Positions 16,761-26,286 of a stretch of 64,000 bases of DNA are shown here, piece after piece. The position numbers and the translations under genes are program-made. Where the stretch lies: NCBI GenBank assembly GCA_903885195.1, contig CAISHQ010000066.1, positions 1-64,000 on the forward strand. The letters run 5' to 3'. The first letter of the stretch is position 1. Each line of letters opens with the position of its first letter. The notes beneath the pieces are model-generated. The model was not told the origin of the DNA, searched no databases, and saw only the letters and a list, made by a program, of their open reading frames with translations. The stretch comes from an uncultured Pseudomonadota bacterium. Lineage in GTDB: Bacteria; Pseudomonadota; Gammaproteobacteria; Steroidobacterales; Steroidobacteraceae.

Positions 16761-18857
16761 ATGGCCACCGCTTCCACCAGCCTTCCGCAGCCGAGTCCGC
16801 TTCGCGCCGTCCTCGCGCAGGGCGTCGCGATCCCGGCGGCGATCCTCGCGATGCTCTCGATGGTGGTGCTGCCGCTGCCGCCGCTGGTGCTCGATGTGCT
16901 GTTCACCTTCAACATCGCTTTGTCGGTGATGGTGCTGATCGCCGTATTCTCGGTCCGCAAGCCACTCGATTTTGCGATCTTCCCGACCGTGCTGTTGATG
17001 ACGACGATTTTCCGGTTGGCGCTCAACGTCGCATCCACCCGCGTCGTACTGCTCGATGGTCACACGGGCACTGCGGCGGCGGGACATGTGATTGAGTCGT
17101 TCGGCAAGTTCGTCATCGGTGGCAATTACGCCGTGGGTATCGTGGTGTTCATCATCCTCACCATTATCAACTTCGTGGTGATCACGAAGGGATCGGGTCG
17201 CGTGTCGGAAGTCACCGCTCGGTTTACGCTCGATGCCATGCCCGGCAAGCAGATGGCCATCGATGCCGACCTCAATGCCGGGCTGCTGACCCAGGACGAG
17301 GCGCGAGCGCGTCGCGCCGAGGTACGAGCGGAAGCGGACTTCTACGGCTCGATGGATGGTGCCAGCAAGTTCGTTCGCGGTGATGCCATCGCGGGCATCT
17401 TGATCCTGATCATCAATCTTTTGGGCGGCGTTGTGATCGGCCCGCTGATGCACGATATGGCACTCGGCGATGCTGCGGAGCGATATACCTTGCTCGCCAT
17501 CGGCGATGGTCTTGTGGCGCAGATCCCGGCACTGCTGCTGTCGACGGCGGTGGCGGTCATCGTCACGCGCATGTCGCGCGATCAGGACATGGGCGGGGAG
17601 GTGACCCGCCAATTGGTGGGTGATCCGAAACTGCTCGGCATCGCAGCCGGTGTGATCGGCATCCTCGGTCTGATCCCAGGGATGCCGAATCTGATGTTTT
17701 TGTCGATGGCGGGATTGTGCGCCTACGGCGCGTTCTGGATGAACCGGCGCCTGGCTGCCCAGGCGGCCGCCGAGGCGGCTCGCGGCGCGCTCGAGCCGGT
17801 ACCGGCATCGACCGAGAAGAAGGAGTTGAGCTGGGACGACGTTCGTCCGGTGGATCTGATCGGTCTCGAGGTCGGTTACCGCCTGGTGTCCCTCGTTGAC
17901 AAGGAGCAGGGCGGCCAATTGTTGCCGCGAATCCGCGGCGTACGGCTGAAGTTGTCACAGGAACTCGGCTATCTCGTTCCCGCCGTGCACATCCGCGACA
18001 ACCTGGAACTGGCCCCGAACGCATACCGAATCCAGCTCGCTGGAGTGCCGGTCGCCGAGGGGATCTTGATGCCGGACCGCGAGCTCGCCATCAACCCGGG
18101 TCGGGTATTCGGCTTGATTGACGGCATCGAGACGCGCGATCCGGCGTTCGGGATGGAGGCCTTCTGGATCACCGAGGCGACGCGCGAGCAAGCGCAGTCG
18201 ATGGGCTACACCGTCGTGGACGCCACGACCGTGGTGGCGACTCATCTGAGCCAGGTCATCGGGGCGCATGCACACGAAATCCTGGGTCACGAGGAAGTGC
18301 AGCAATTGCTGACGAATCTCGGCAAGAGCAGCCCGAAGTTGGTGGAGGACCTCATACCCAAGACCTTGCCACTCAGCGTGGTCGTCAAGGTGATGCAAGG
18401 TCTGCTGTCCGAGCGGGTGTCGATCCGCAACTTGCGAACTGTTATCGAGACCCTCGCCGAGCATGCATGCCGCACGCAGGATCCGCAGACGCTTGTGGCC
18501 CAGGTCCGGGTCGCCTTGTCGCGACAGATTATTCAGGACATCGCGGGCAATGCAACAGAATTGCCTGTCGTGACCTTCGACGGGCCGCTGGAACAAATGC
18601 TTACCAATTCGGTGGCATCTGGTGCGGCAACACCGGGTTTGGAGCCCGGGTTGGCAGAAAGATTGCAAGCAAGATTGCAGGATGTCGCCCAGCGTCAAGA
18701 AATGGCCGGTCAGCCGGCGGTGCTTCTGGTCTCGCCGACCCTCAGACCCGTGCTTGCACGGTTCCTGCGCTCGTCGGTCCCCCAGATGCAAGTGATTGCT
18801 TGGAACGAGATCCCGGAGAACCGGAAGGTACGTTTAGTCAGCACGATCGGTACTTAA
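16761..18857 (+). CDS. flhA: flagellar export gate protein FlhA
   Basis: At 698 residues this is the normal length. The N-terminal half has about eight transmembrane helices with the conserved FHIPEP-type loop region (GRVSEVTARFTLDAMPGKQMAIDADLNAGLL). The C-terminal cytoplasmic half binds chaperone-cargo complexes. FlhA couples the proton-motive force to export and forms the nonameric ring below the gate. It starts directly after flhB and is followed 12 bases later by flhF, a flhB-flhA-flhF-flhG order typical of polar flagella. Confidence 0.97.
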   Translation: MATASTSLPQPSPLRAVLAQGVAIPAAILAMLSMVVLPLPPLVLDVLFTFNIALSVMVLIAVFSVRKPLDFAIFPTVLLMTTIFRLALNVASTRVVLLDGHTGTAAAGHVIESFGKFVIGGNYAVGIVVFIILTIINFVVITKGSGRVSEVTARFTLDAMPGKQMAIDADLNAGLLTQDEARARRAEVRAEADFYGSMDGASKFVRGDAIAGILILIINLLGGVVIGPLMHDMALGDAAERYTLLAIGDGLVAQIPALLLSTAVAVIVTRMSRDQDMGGEVTRQLVGDPKLLGIAAGVIGILGLIPGMPNLMFLSMAGLCAYGAFWMNRRLAAQAAAEAARGALEPVPASTEKKELSWDDVRPVDLIGLEVGYRLVSLVDKEQGGQLLPRIRGVRLKLSQELGYLVPAVHIRDNLELAPNAYRIQLAGVPVAEGILMPDRELAINPGRVFGLIDGIETRDPAFGMEAFWITEATREQAQSMGYTVVDATTVVATHLSQVIGAHAHEILGHEEVQQLLTNLGKSSPKLVEDLIPKTLPLSVVVKVMQGLLSERVSIRNLRTVIETLAEHACRTQDPQTLVAQVRVALSRQIIQDIAGNATELPVVTFDGPLEQMLTNSVASGAATPGLEPGLAERLQARLQDVAQRQEMAGQPAVLLVSPTLRPVLARFLRSSVPQMQVIAWNEIPENRKVRLVSTIGT

Positions 18858-18869
18858 GGCAGAACCTAC

Positions 18870-20270
18870 ATGAACATTCGTCGCTACATCGCCCCCGACA
18901 TGCGAACCGCTTTTGCCAAGGTTCGCGATGAACTCGGTCCAGATGTCGTCATTTTGTCGACGCGTCGCGTCAAAGGGCAGATCGAGCTGACCGTGGCTGC
19001 GGACCAGTCTGCGCCCGCCGATAGTGCCGCATCGGCCCTCCCGCCTGCCCAAGGCAGCGCGGCTGGCACGGTCCGCCGCCCGGTGTTTCCGACGGTCAAC
19101 GCGGACGGGATGCCCGTCGCCGCCCGAGCGACTCCTGAGCGGGCGCCCAATCCGAAGAGTTTCGAGGCGCGGGCAGCGGCAGAGCCTGTAGCCCGTGCGA
19201 AGCCCGCGGCGGTCGCGCGCCTCTCTGCACAACCGATCGTAAACATAGAGGCCCTCATTGCCGCCGATCAGTCGGTGGATGTCGACAACGCGCCCGTCAT
19301 TGCCTTCTCGGGCCTGCACTCGCTCCCGGCCGACACCCGCGGGAGCGTCGCGGCGCTGGACGGGGAGATTAAGGCGTTGCGGCGGCTGCTTGAGATGCAG
19401 CTGGCATCGCTCGCCTGGAACGATTTGTCGCGTCGCTCGCCGGCCATGGCCGAGTTGTCGCGTGAGTTGACCGAGCTCGGGTTCACTCGCGAGCTCGTTA
19501 AGGAAATTCTCAGCCAATTGCCCGCCGTTGAAGATCTGCATGGTGTGCGTCAAGGCGCCATGGCGGCACTGGCTGCCCGGATCCCCGTGCGTGGCGACGA
19601 ATGGGTGGAGAAGGGCGGCGTGGTTGCGCTCGTGGGGCCTGCCGGCAGCGGCAAGACCACGGCTCTCGCGGCGCTGGCCGCCCGTTGGGTCATGCGCAAC
19701 GGTACGGGAAGTGCCGCGCTCATCAGTGCAGGCGACACTCGGTTTGGGGGTCGCGAAGCGCTTTCGCGTCTCGGCCGACTCGTCGGTTTGCCCGCGTTTT
19801 CCGTCGGCGAGATGCGGGAGTTGCCCGCGCTGCTCGCCAGGTTGGGCGAACGCCGGTTGATCTTGGTCGATACGCCGGCACGCGGCATCCGCAGCGCTGA
19901 TTTCGAGCAGCACCTCGCGGGGCTGCGTGAGGGGGGCGAGCGAGTGCAGTTCGCCCTCGCATTGTCGGCGGCCTCCCAAGCTGCAGCCGTTCGTGAGATC
20001 GCCGTTGCCCACCAACCTCTCGGACCGTTGTCCTGCATAATCACTCATGTCGATGAGTGCACAAGTCTCGGCGGTTTGCTGTCCACGGTGATCGAGCGCG
20101 GCATTCCAGTGGCCTACACCATGGAAGGTTCGCGACTGCTCGATGATCTGCGACCCGCTCGCGCCGAAACGCTGCTCGAGTCGGCGATCGGTCTCGCCCG
20201 GCGTCACGGTGCGACGGCCGACGAGGAGATGCTGTCGCGCAGGATGGAGGAGCGAATCAATGTCGCATGA
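18870..20270 (+). CDS. flhF: flagellar placement GTPase FlhF
   Basis: The 466-residue SRP-type GTPase has an N-terminal B domain (MNIRRYIAPDMRTAFAKVRDELGPDVVILSTRR), an Ala/Pro-rich linker to about residue 130, and the NG domain with P-loop GPAGSGKTT near residue 256, the G3 motif VDTPARG and a G4-like THVDE. In the family, the G4 is usually TKLDE, so the His is a mild variation. FlhF marks the pole for flagellum assembly, with number restrained by FlhG encoded next door. The stop overlaps the flhG start. Confidence 0.94.
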   Translation: MNIRRYIAPDMRTAFAKVRDELGPDVVILSTRRVKGQIELTVAADQSAPADSAASALPPAQGSAAGTVRRPVFPTVNADGMPVAARATPERAPNPKSFEARAAAEPVARAKPAAVARLSAQPIVNIEALIAADQSVDVDNAPVIAFSGLHSLPADTRGSVAALDGEIKALRRLLEMQLASLAWNDLSRRSPAMAELSRELTELGFTRELVKEILSQLPAVEDLHGVRQGAMAALAARIPVRGDEWVEKGGVVALVGPAGSGKTTALAALAARWVMRNGTGSAALISAGDTRFGGREALSRLGRLVGLPAFSVGEMRELPALLARLGERRLILVDTPARGIRSADFEQHLAGLREGGERVQFALALSAASQAAAVREIAVAHQPLGPLSCIITHVDECTSLGGLLSTVIERGIPVAYTMEGSRLLDDLRPARAETLLESAIGLARRHGATADEEMLSRRMEERINVA

Positions 20271-21117
20271 CGGGCCGATGGATCGTCGTCGAAGTGTGCA
20301 GGTCATTGCCGTCACGGGCGGCAAAGGCGGCGTGGGCAAGTCCACGCTCAGCATCAATCTGGCCACGGGGTTCGCCCTAGGGGGTCGAAAGACATTGCTG
20401 CTTGATGGCGATCTTGGCCTCGCCAATGCGGACGTCATGCTGGGCGTGACGCCGAAGTACACCCTCGGTGACGTCATTTCCGGCGATCGCAGCCTCGAGG
20501 AAGTGCTCACGCCGGTGCGTCCGAACTTATCGATCGTTGCCGGTGCGTCCGGTATTTCGGCTTTGGCGGGCCTCGGTGAGGCCGAGCATATCGGCATCGT
20601 GCGTGCGTTCAGCAGTCTCGTTGATGATATCGACGTCCTCGTGGTCGACACGCCCGCGGGTATTTCGGCGGGGGTCTTGCAACTCACTCAGGCTGCGCAA
20701 CACATCATCGTGGTGGTCTGCGACGAACCCGCATCGGTGACGGACGCGTATGCCGTCATTAAGGTGTTGAGCGCTGAGCACAGCATCCGTCATTTCAAGG
20801 TGGTGACGAACATGACCCGCTCAGGGGGCTCGGGTACGCAGCTTTTTGCGACCTTGTTGAAGGTCACCAACCGATTCCTCGACGTCGTGCTTGAACACGC
20901 CGCCGACATTCCCGATGACGACTTCCTGCGCCGTGCCATCCGCGAGCAGCGTTCAGTCATCGATGCCTATCCCGGGAGTGCGGCGGGCGCTGCGCTCAAG
21001 CGGCTCGTCAGCAAAGCCAGCCAATGGGAAGCGCCGCACGGATCTCGCGGCAACATAGAGTTTTTTGCCGAACGACTGGTTGCACCCTCAGGCCGACGAC
21101 TTCAGGTGATCAAATGA
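20260..21117 (+). CDS. flhG: flagellar number regulator FlhG (FleN/MinD-like ATPase)
   Basis: ATG 20260, eight bases behind GGAGGAG, is preferred over the track start at 20143, which lies deep inside flhF; this gives 285 residues. The deviant Walker A KGGVGKST is near residue 21, with the MinD/ParA motifs LLDGDLGLANADVMLGV and VVDTPAGIS following. FlhG/FleN restrains flagellar number by opposing FlhF and by binding FleQ to dampen its ATPase. Whether it can act on the N-terminally short activator here is open. Confidence 0.93.
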   Translation: MSHDGPMDRRRSVQVIAVTGGKGGVGKSTLSINLATGFALGGRKTLLLDGDLGLANADVMLGVTPKYTLGDVISGDRSLEEVLTPVRPNLSIVAGASGISALAGLGEAEHIGIVRAFSSLVDDIDVLVVDTPAGISAGVLQLTQAAQHIIVVVCDEPASVTDAYAVIKVLSAEHSIRHFKVVTNMTRSGGSGTQLFATLLKVTNRFLDVVLEHAADIPDDDFLRRAIREQRSVIDAYPGSAAGAALKRLVSKASQWEAPHGSRGNIEFFAERLVAPSGRRLQVIK

Positions 21118-21863
21118 ACGCCATCAACACATACGCGGATTTGCGGGCGAATCGATCGGAGGCGGATGATCTCGTCCGCAAGCATGCCGAGTTGGTCAGG
21201 CGAATTGCCTATCATCTCTGCGCGCGCCTGCCACCTTCCGTGGAAGTCGACGACCTTATCCAGGCCGGAATGATTGGTCTGCTGGAGGCGGCTGGCCAGT
21301 TCACCGCCGGACGTGGAGCCAGCTTTGAGACCTACGCAGGGATTCGCATCCGTGGCGCGATGCTCGATTCGCTGCGCCGGCTCGATTGGGCGCCGCGCTC
21401 GGTGCACCGCCGCTCGCGCGAGGTGGCTCAGGCGATTCTGGCGATCGAACAGGCGACAGGTTCCGAAGCTTCCGCTGCCGATGTGGCGGGTCGGATGGGC
21501 GTGACGCTCGATGAGTATCACAAGATCGTGCAGGACGCGGCGACCTGCCAGCTGTCGAGTATCGAGGACGTCGAAGTCGATCATCCGGCAGACGAGTTCG
21601 TCGATCCGATGAATTCGATCGCGGACAGTGGCTTTCGTGCGGCACTTGCCGAGGCGATTGATGGGCTGCCCGAGCGCGAGAAACTCGTCATGTCGCTCTA
21701 TTACCAAGACGAATTGAACCTCAAGGAAATCGGCCTGGTGCTCGGTGTGACGGAGTCGCGGGTATCGCAACTCCACGGTCAGGCGGTCTCCAGGCTCAAG
21801 GCGAGGCTGGCCGGTTGGCGGGAAACCGACGAGCCGGGGCCGAGAAAAGGTAAACTCCGCTGA
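21114..21863 (+). CDS. fliA: flagellar sigma factor FliA (sigma-28)
   Basis: ATG 21114 overlaps the flhG stop and gives 249 residues; the track start at 21024 is inside flhG. Region 2 is evident (LVRRIAYHLCARLPPSVEVDDLIQAGMIGLLEAA, RIRGAMLDSLRRLDWAPRSV), region 3 (ASAADVAGRMGVTLDEY) and the region 4 helix-turn-helix (LNLKEIGLVLGVTESRVSQLHGQAV). FliA transcribes late flagellar genes once FlgM is exported. No che gene follows, unlike many polar clusters. Confidence 0.95.
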   Translation: MNAINTYADLRANRSEADDLVRKHAELVRRIAYHLCARLPPSVEVDDLIQAGMIGLLEAAGQFTAGRGASFETYAGIRIRGAMLDSLRRLDWAPRSVHRRSREVAQAILAIEQATGSEASAADVAGRMGVTLDEYHKIVQDAATCQLSSIEDVEVDHPADEFVDPMNSIADSGFRAALAEAIDGLPEREKLVMSLYYQDELNLKEIGLVLGVTESRVSQLHGQAVSRLKARLAGWRETDEPGPRKGKLR

Positions 21864-21900
21864 GCTCAATTAACGCAGGCGCGAAAGCCCAGAGTCATTC

Positions 21901-22647
21901 ATGGATATTCTGACGATCACCGGCCTGTTTCTGGCGATCTTCTCGCTGATCGTCGGTGCGATCCTCAAGGGCGCCGGCGTCAAGGGCTTGGTCGGCGGCG
22001 CCGCGTTCGTGATCGTGGTATTGGGCACAATCGCCGCAATCTGCATCCATGCGCCGATGTCCTCGGTGAAGCGCGCGCTGGCAATGTTGAAGTGGCTGTT
22101 CAAGCCTCCCAAAGCAGATGAGGAAGGCCTCGTCAAACGACTGATCGAGTGGAGCTCGGCGGCTCGTCGACGCGGCGTGCTCGCGCTTGAGCCTGAGATC
22201 GCCAAAGAGCAGGATCCCTTTATCAAGCGCGGCCTCGAACTCGTCTACGACGGCGCCGCGCCGGACACCGTCCGCAAGGTGCTCGAAGTAGAAAGCGACG
22301 CGCGGTACGACATGGACTACGCCGGCGCCAAGATCTTTGAGGGCATGGGCATCTACGCGCCGACCCTCGGCATCATCGGTGCCGTGCTCGGATTGATGGC
22401 TGTCATGCAGAATCTCGAGGACCCCTCCAAGCTTGGTACAGGCATCGCAGCCGCGTTCACCGCGACGGTGTATGGAATTGGTATCGCCAACCTGTTCTTC
22501 CTGCCGGCGGCCGCCAAATTGAAGGAACTCGCCGGCGCGCAGGCTCGCACTCGCGGCATGATCATCGATGGTCTTGCTGCCATCGCCGAGGGAGAGAACC
22601 CGCGCATCATCGAGGCCAAGTTGCAGGGATACCTGACTAAACCATGA
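21901..22647 (+). CDS. motC: flagellar stator protein MotA/MotC-type
   Basis: The 248-residue protein has four predicted membrane helices, at the start (ILTITGLFLAIFSLIVGAIL and LVGGAAFVIVVLGTIAAICI) and in the second half (YAPTLGIIGAVLGLMAVMQNL and GTGIAAAFTATVYGIGIANLFFLPAAAKLK), as expected for MotA-family stators. With the next gene it forms the proton channel that drives FliG. The start matches the MotC branch used in Pseudomonas and Xanthomonas relatives. The stop overlaps the next gene by four bases. Confidence 0.92.
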   Translation: MDILTITGLFLAIFSLIVGAILKGAGVKGLVGGAAFVIVVLGTIAAICIHAPMSSVKRALAMLKWLFKPPKADEEGLVKRLIEWSSAARRRGVLALEPEIAKEQDPFIKRGLELVYDGAAPDTVRKVLEVESDARYDMDYAGAKIFEGMGIYAPTLGIIGAVLGLMAVMQNLEDPSKLGTGIAAAFTATVYGIGIANLFFLPAAAKLKELAGAQARTRGMIIDGLAAIAEGENPRIIEAKLQGYLTKP

Positions 22648-23543
22648 GCGGTGGCGGTCGTAAGGGCAGGAAAGAGGAGCACGCGAACCACGAGGCGTGG
22701 GCTATCCCTTACGGCGATCTGATCACCTTGCTGCTGGCCTTCTTCGTGGTGATGTACTCGGTGTCTTCACTGAACTCAGGCAAGTACCGCGTCATGTCCG
22801 AAGCGCTGATGGCCGCGTTTCGTGGTGAGCCGCAGCGCGACATGCCGATCACGCTGTCGATCCGCGAAGGTATGCCTACCTCTGACCTCGTGACCATGCC
22901 GGAAACCGAGAAGGCCATGGGTCCAAGACCCATTCGCAAGACGGATGCCCAGGGCATGGATACGGGCATGAGCCTCTCCGGCATTGCGGGCAATGTCGCC
23001 AAGGCGCTCGAGCGCCAAGTGATGACGGATCAGGTCACCATTCGCCAGCACGCCGACTGGGTTGAGGTCGAGATTCGCAACGACCTGCTGTTCCCGAGCG
23101 GCTCAGCGGGCATGGCCGGCGAGGCGGCTGACATCGTCCGCAAGCTCGGCGCCTCGCTCGCAAACCTCAAGAACCCCATTTTCGTGCAAGGGCATACGGA
23201 TAACGTACCCATCAGCACGGCACAGTTTCCGAGCAATTGGGAGTTGTCTGCAGCGCGTGCGGGTGCGGTGGTCAGGCTCCTCGGTGAGGGTGGGGCGAAT
23301 ACTGCGCTCATGACCGTCATAGGCTACGGCGAGCAACGGCCGCTGCAGCCCAATGAGACGGCCGATGGGCGCGCCACCAACCGTCGCGTAATGCTGGCGA
23401 TCCTCGAGCCCGAAGGTACTCAGAGTGGCGTTTCCTTTGGACCGCCCTCTAGTGGTACGCCTCGCGGCGGAGTGGATCCGCCGCGGCCGCAACCGAACGG
23501 CGGTGAATTGCTGCAGCCTTCGACTCCGCGTCCTTCGCCCTGA
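22644..23543 (+). CDS. motD: flagellar stator protein MotB/MotD-type with OmpA domain
   Basis: A 299-residue protein with a basic N-terminus, one transmembrane helix (AIPYGDLITLLLAFFVVMYSVSSLN) containing the proton-binding Asp25, and a C-terminal OmpA-like peptidoglycan-binding domain (VQGHTDNVPISTAQFPSNWELSAARA). The C-terminal tail is Pro/Gly-rich. It anchors the stator to the wall and is translationally coupled to motC. Confidence 0.93.
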   Translation: MSGGGRKGRKEEHANHEAWAIPYGDLITLLLAFFVVMYSVSSLNSGKYRVMSEALMAAFRGEPQRDMPITLSIREGMPTSDLVTMPETEKAMGPRPIRKTDAQGMDTGMSLSGIAGNVAKALERQVMTDQVTIRQHADWVEVEIRNDLLFPSGSAGMAGEAADIVRKLGASLANLKNPIFVQGHTDNVPISTAQFPSNWELSAARAGAVVRLLGEGGANTALMTVIGYGEQRPLQPNETADGRATNRRVMLAILEPEGTQSGVSFGPPSSGTPRGGVDPPRPQPNGGELLQPSTPRPSP

Positions 23544-23613
23544 ACGTCTCCCATGGTCGACCGTTGGTGAGTTCGCGTAGCATTTGCGTGCATCACGCGT
23601 GTGGTCTTGAGAC

Positions 23614-24447
23614 ATGACAGAGAACAGAGGCATCGGATTCGTCAATCGATTCGTCCGCGATATGGGGCAGGGCGGGCTTGAGATTGCCTGTTTTCCGGAC
23701 GTTGCCACCAAGCTCGTCCGCTCGCTCGATAGCGATTTCGTGACCATGCCGGCGATTGCGCGGATGATCGAGTCGGAGCCTGGGCTGTGCGTGCGGGTCA
23801 TCGGCATGGCTAACTCTGCAGCCTTCCAGGGTGGCGGGCGCGCGATCACCGACGCGCGCAGTGCGGTGGTACGCATCGGTCTGCGTTCGCTACGGGCCGT
23901 GATCCTCGCGTTCGCCGTAGCGAGCCTGCGTGATCGACGGGAGTTAAAACTCGTCCAGTCGCGCATCGGTGAGGTCTGGCAGGGCAGCGTGTCGCTCGCC
24001 ACCCTCAGTCACGTGTTGGCGATGCGCGTAAGAGGCGTGGATTCCGAGGGAGCATTGCTCGGCGGACTCATGCAGGGCGTGGGGCGAATTTATCTGCTCA
24101 CTGAAGCCGCATTCGACGCCGATTTTCGTGAGGACGTAGAGGGCCTCGACGATATCGTGGCTCAGTGGCATGTCGGGGCACTCGGCAAGATCCTCGAGCA
24201 ATGGGGTTTCGGCACGAACATCATCGAAGCCGTCGTGGAGTTCCATGGTGCGGGTAGTCGATCGGGATTGGCCGACATCCTGAAGACGGCCCGATTGTTC
24301 CTCGATCACCAAGCGACGCCTGATGAACTAAAGACTTTGCTACAGGACTTCGAGCCCGCTGTGCGTCTCGGGCTTACGCACCTCGATCCGAAGGAGGTGC
24401 TTGAAACGGTTCAGAAGGACGCCTCGGTGGGATCGGCGCTCGGCTGA
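23614..24447 (+). CDS. HDOD domain protein
   Basis: The 277-residue protein carries an HDOD domain over most of its length (KLVRSLDSDFVTMPAIARMIESEPGLCVRVIGMANSAAF, then ALLGGLMQGVGRIYLL). HDOD proteins are non-catalytic relatives of HD phosphodiesterases and act in motility and c-di-GMP signalling. There is no GGDEF or EAL partner domain. It lies 70 bases after motD and its stop overlaps the next gene's start by one base, so it may belong to the same transcript as the stator genes. Confidence 0.8.
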   Translation: MTENRGIGFVNRFVRDMGQGGLEIACFPDVATKLVRSLDSDFVTMPAIARMIESEPGLCVRVIGMANSAAFQGGGRAITDARSAVVRIGLRSLRAVILAFAVASLRDRRELKLVQSRIGEVWQGSVSLATLSHVLAMRVRGVDSEGALLGGLMQGVGRIYLLTEAAFDADFREDVEGLDDIVAQWHVGALGKILEQWGFGTNIIEAVVEFHGAGSRSGLADILKTARLFLDHQATPDELKTLLQDFEPAVRLGLTHLDPKEVLETVQKDASVGSALG

Positions 24448-25466
24448 TGAGTGGCGCAGCCCAAAGAAACAGATGCCTAGCGCTGCTGGCGCTGTGCCTC
24501 GTTGGGTTCAACCGGCTCGGGCATGCGATCGAGTACCCCTTGCGTGAGGACGGCGGCGAAGTATTCGGCACCGTCGAGCGCATCCAGACGCGTTACGAGG
24601 ACACGCTGATCGAAATAGCGCGTCGCTACAGCCTCGGCTACGAGGAGTTGCTGCGGGTCAATCCGGGTGTGGATCCGTGGTTGCCGGGCGAGGGTACCGC
24701 CGTGATCATCCCTGGCAAACGCTTGCTGCCCCCTGCGGAGCGTGAGGGCATCGTGGTGAATCTGCCCGAGCACAGGATGTATTTTTTTCCTCGGGCCGCT
24801 AAGGGTGACCCTGCCAAGGTTATGACCTTTCCAGTCAGCGTCGGCAAGATGGACTGGCGTACGCCTTTGGGTGTGACGAAGGTGGTCTCGAAGCAGAAAG
24901 ATCCGCCGTGGTATCCGCCCGCCTCAGTGCGAAAGGAGCACGAGGAGCGGGGTGACCCACTGCCTCTGATGGTGGGACCTGGCCCCGATAATCCGCTCGG
25001 CGCCCATGCGTTGCGGCTGAATATCCCGGGAGGGTCATACCTAATACACGGCACGAATAACCCCGATGCCGTCGGCATGGCAGTGACCCATGGTTGTCTG
25101 CGCATGTACCCGGAAGATGTCGCCGTGTTGTTCGATGCCGTCAAGGTGGGCACGCGGGTCGCGCTGATCAACGAGCCTGTGAAGATCACCAAGTCGGACG
25201 GCGAAGTGTGGCTCGAGGTACATCCGCCGATCGATTCACAAGGTCAGAGCACGGCAGTGCCTTTGGAGGATTTCGAGAAGCGGCTCGACGCACTTCTCGG
25301 CGACACCGAGGTGGCGATCAACTGGGATTTGGCAGTGCAGGCCTTGAGCGAGGCTCGAGGCATTCCCGTGATGATCGGTCTCGAGTTGTCAGTTGACCCG
25401 GCGGACGCGGTACCACCGCCGCCCTCTGCACCCGAGACGAGTCGTCAGACCAGCGCTACGTGGTGA
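24447..25466 (+). CDS. periplasmic L,D-transpeptidase (ErfK/YbiS type)
   Basis: A 339-residue exported protein: signal peptide in residues 8-30, a LysM-like segment (EDTLIEIARRYSLGYEELLRVNPGVDPWLPGEGTAV shortened here in sense) near residues 50-95, then the YkuD catalytic domain with the HGTN and HGCLRM motifs holding His and Cys nucleophile. The family makes 3-3 peptidoglycan cross-links or attaches lipoprotein. The C-terminus is Pro/Ser-rich. Its start overlaps the HDOD stop; its 3' end overlaps the convergent SDR gene by 22 bases. Confidence 0.9.
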   Translation: MSGAAQRNRCLALLALCLVGFNRLGHAIEYPLREDGGEVFGTVERIQTRYEDTLIEIARRYSLGYEELLRVNPGVDPWLPGEGTAVIIPGKRLLPPAEREGIVVNLPEHRMYFFPRAAKGDPAKVMTFPVSVGKMDWRTPLGVTKVVSKQKDPPWYPPASVRKEHEERGDPLPLMVGPGPDNPLGAHALRLNIPGGSYLIHGTNNPDAVGMAVTHGCLRMYPEDVAVLFDAVKVGTRVALINEPVKITKSDGEVWLEVHPPIDSQGQSTAVPLEDFEKRLDALLGDTEVAINWDLAVQALSEARGIPVMIGLELSVDPADAVPPPPSAPETSRQTSATW

Positions 25467-26224
25467 GCGCCGTCCACCGGCAGGATCACGCCATTAACGT
25501 ATGAACCCGCGTCGCTCGCCAGCAGCAGAGCGGGTCCGAGCAGTTCGTCCAGTTGACCCGCGCGTCCCGGAGGAATCTTTTTCAGGTAGTCCTGCCCTGC
25601 GGAGGTGCCGAAGTATTCCTCGTTCATTTCGGTGACGAACCAGCCAGGCGCCAATGCGTTGACGCGGATCCTGTGGCGGACGAATTCGATCGCCATACTG
25701 CGGGTCAGCTGCGCGAGGGCTGCCTTCGAGGAGGCGTAGGCGGAGTACCCGACGCCCACGCCTATGCCGAGCACTGAGGTGATATTGATAATGCTGCCGG
25801 GCCTTCCAGCCGCTATGAGTCGCCGCGCAGCCTCGGCACTGACATCCCAGGCTGCGGTGAAATTGGTTGCCATTGTCGCATCACGGCTGCGTGCGCTGGT
25901 CTTGAGGAACAGCGCGGGCTCAGCAATGCCGGCATTATTCACGAGCACGTCTACGACGCCCTCGCTGGTCGAGATCCGCTCGAATGCCGTCGCGATGGCC
26001 GCCGGGTCGGTCACATCGAGGGCGACGGTGGCGGCGCGGCTACCGCGGGCGCGGATGCGTTCGGCGAGCTCCTGCAGACGATCCTCACGGCGCGCCGCGA
26101 GCACCACGGTGGCCCCGGCTGCGGCAAACCCTTCGGCGAGTCGCGATCCGATGCCACTCGATGCGCCCGTGACCAAAGCGACCTTGCCATCAAGGCGGAA
26201 GTCTGGAAGCAAAGACGTCGTCAT
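25445..26224 (-). CDS. short-chain dehydrogenase/reductase
   Basis: The start MTTSLLPDF at 26224 is preferred over the 16-residue longer track ORF, because the SDR fold begins directly after it; 259 residues. Motifs: cofactor loop TGASSGIG, NNAG, catalytic Ser in NITSVLG and YSAYASSK with the Tyr-Lys pair. This is the classical Rossmann type (gluconate 5-dehydrogenase or 3-oxoacyl reductase-like). The substrate cannot be told from sequence. It converges on the L,D-transpeptidase and diverges from the next gene. Confidence 0.85.
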   Translation of the reverse strand: MTTSLLPDFRLDGKVALVTGASSGIGSRLAEGFAAAGATVVLAARREDRLQELAERIRARGSRAATVALDVTDPAAIATAFERISTSEGVVDVLVNNAGIAEPALFLKTSARSRDATMATNFTAAWDVSAEAARRLIAAGRPGSIINITSVLGIGVGVGYSAYASSKAALAQLTRSMAIEFVRHRIRVNALAPGWFVTEMNEEYFGTSAGQDYLKKIPPGRAGQLDELLGPALLLASDAGSYVNGVILPVDGAHHVALV

Positions 26225-26286
26225 TCGGGCGATGATAACGTACCAATGCATCGTCATCCCGAGTCGTCGCAAGGAGCGCGCCGCGC

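Noticed and set aside
15357-17918. 853-aa minus-strand ORF opposite fliR-flhB-flhA
   Set aside because: Low-complexity His/Arg/Asp composition typical of an antisense shadow of GC-rich coding DNA; the plus strand holds well-recognised genes over its whole length.
21864-21900. sigma-28 promoter before the stator genes
   Set aside because: A TAAA element is present near 21850 but no GCCGATAA box at the right spacing.
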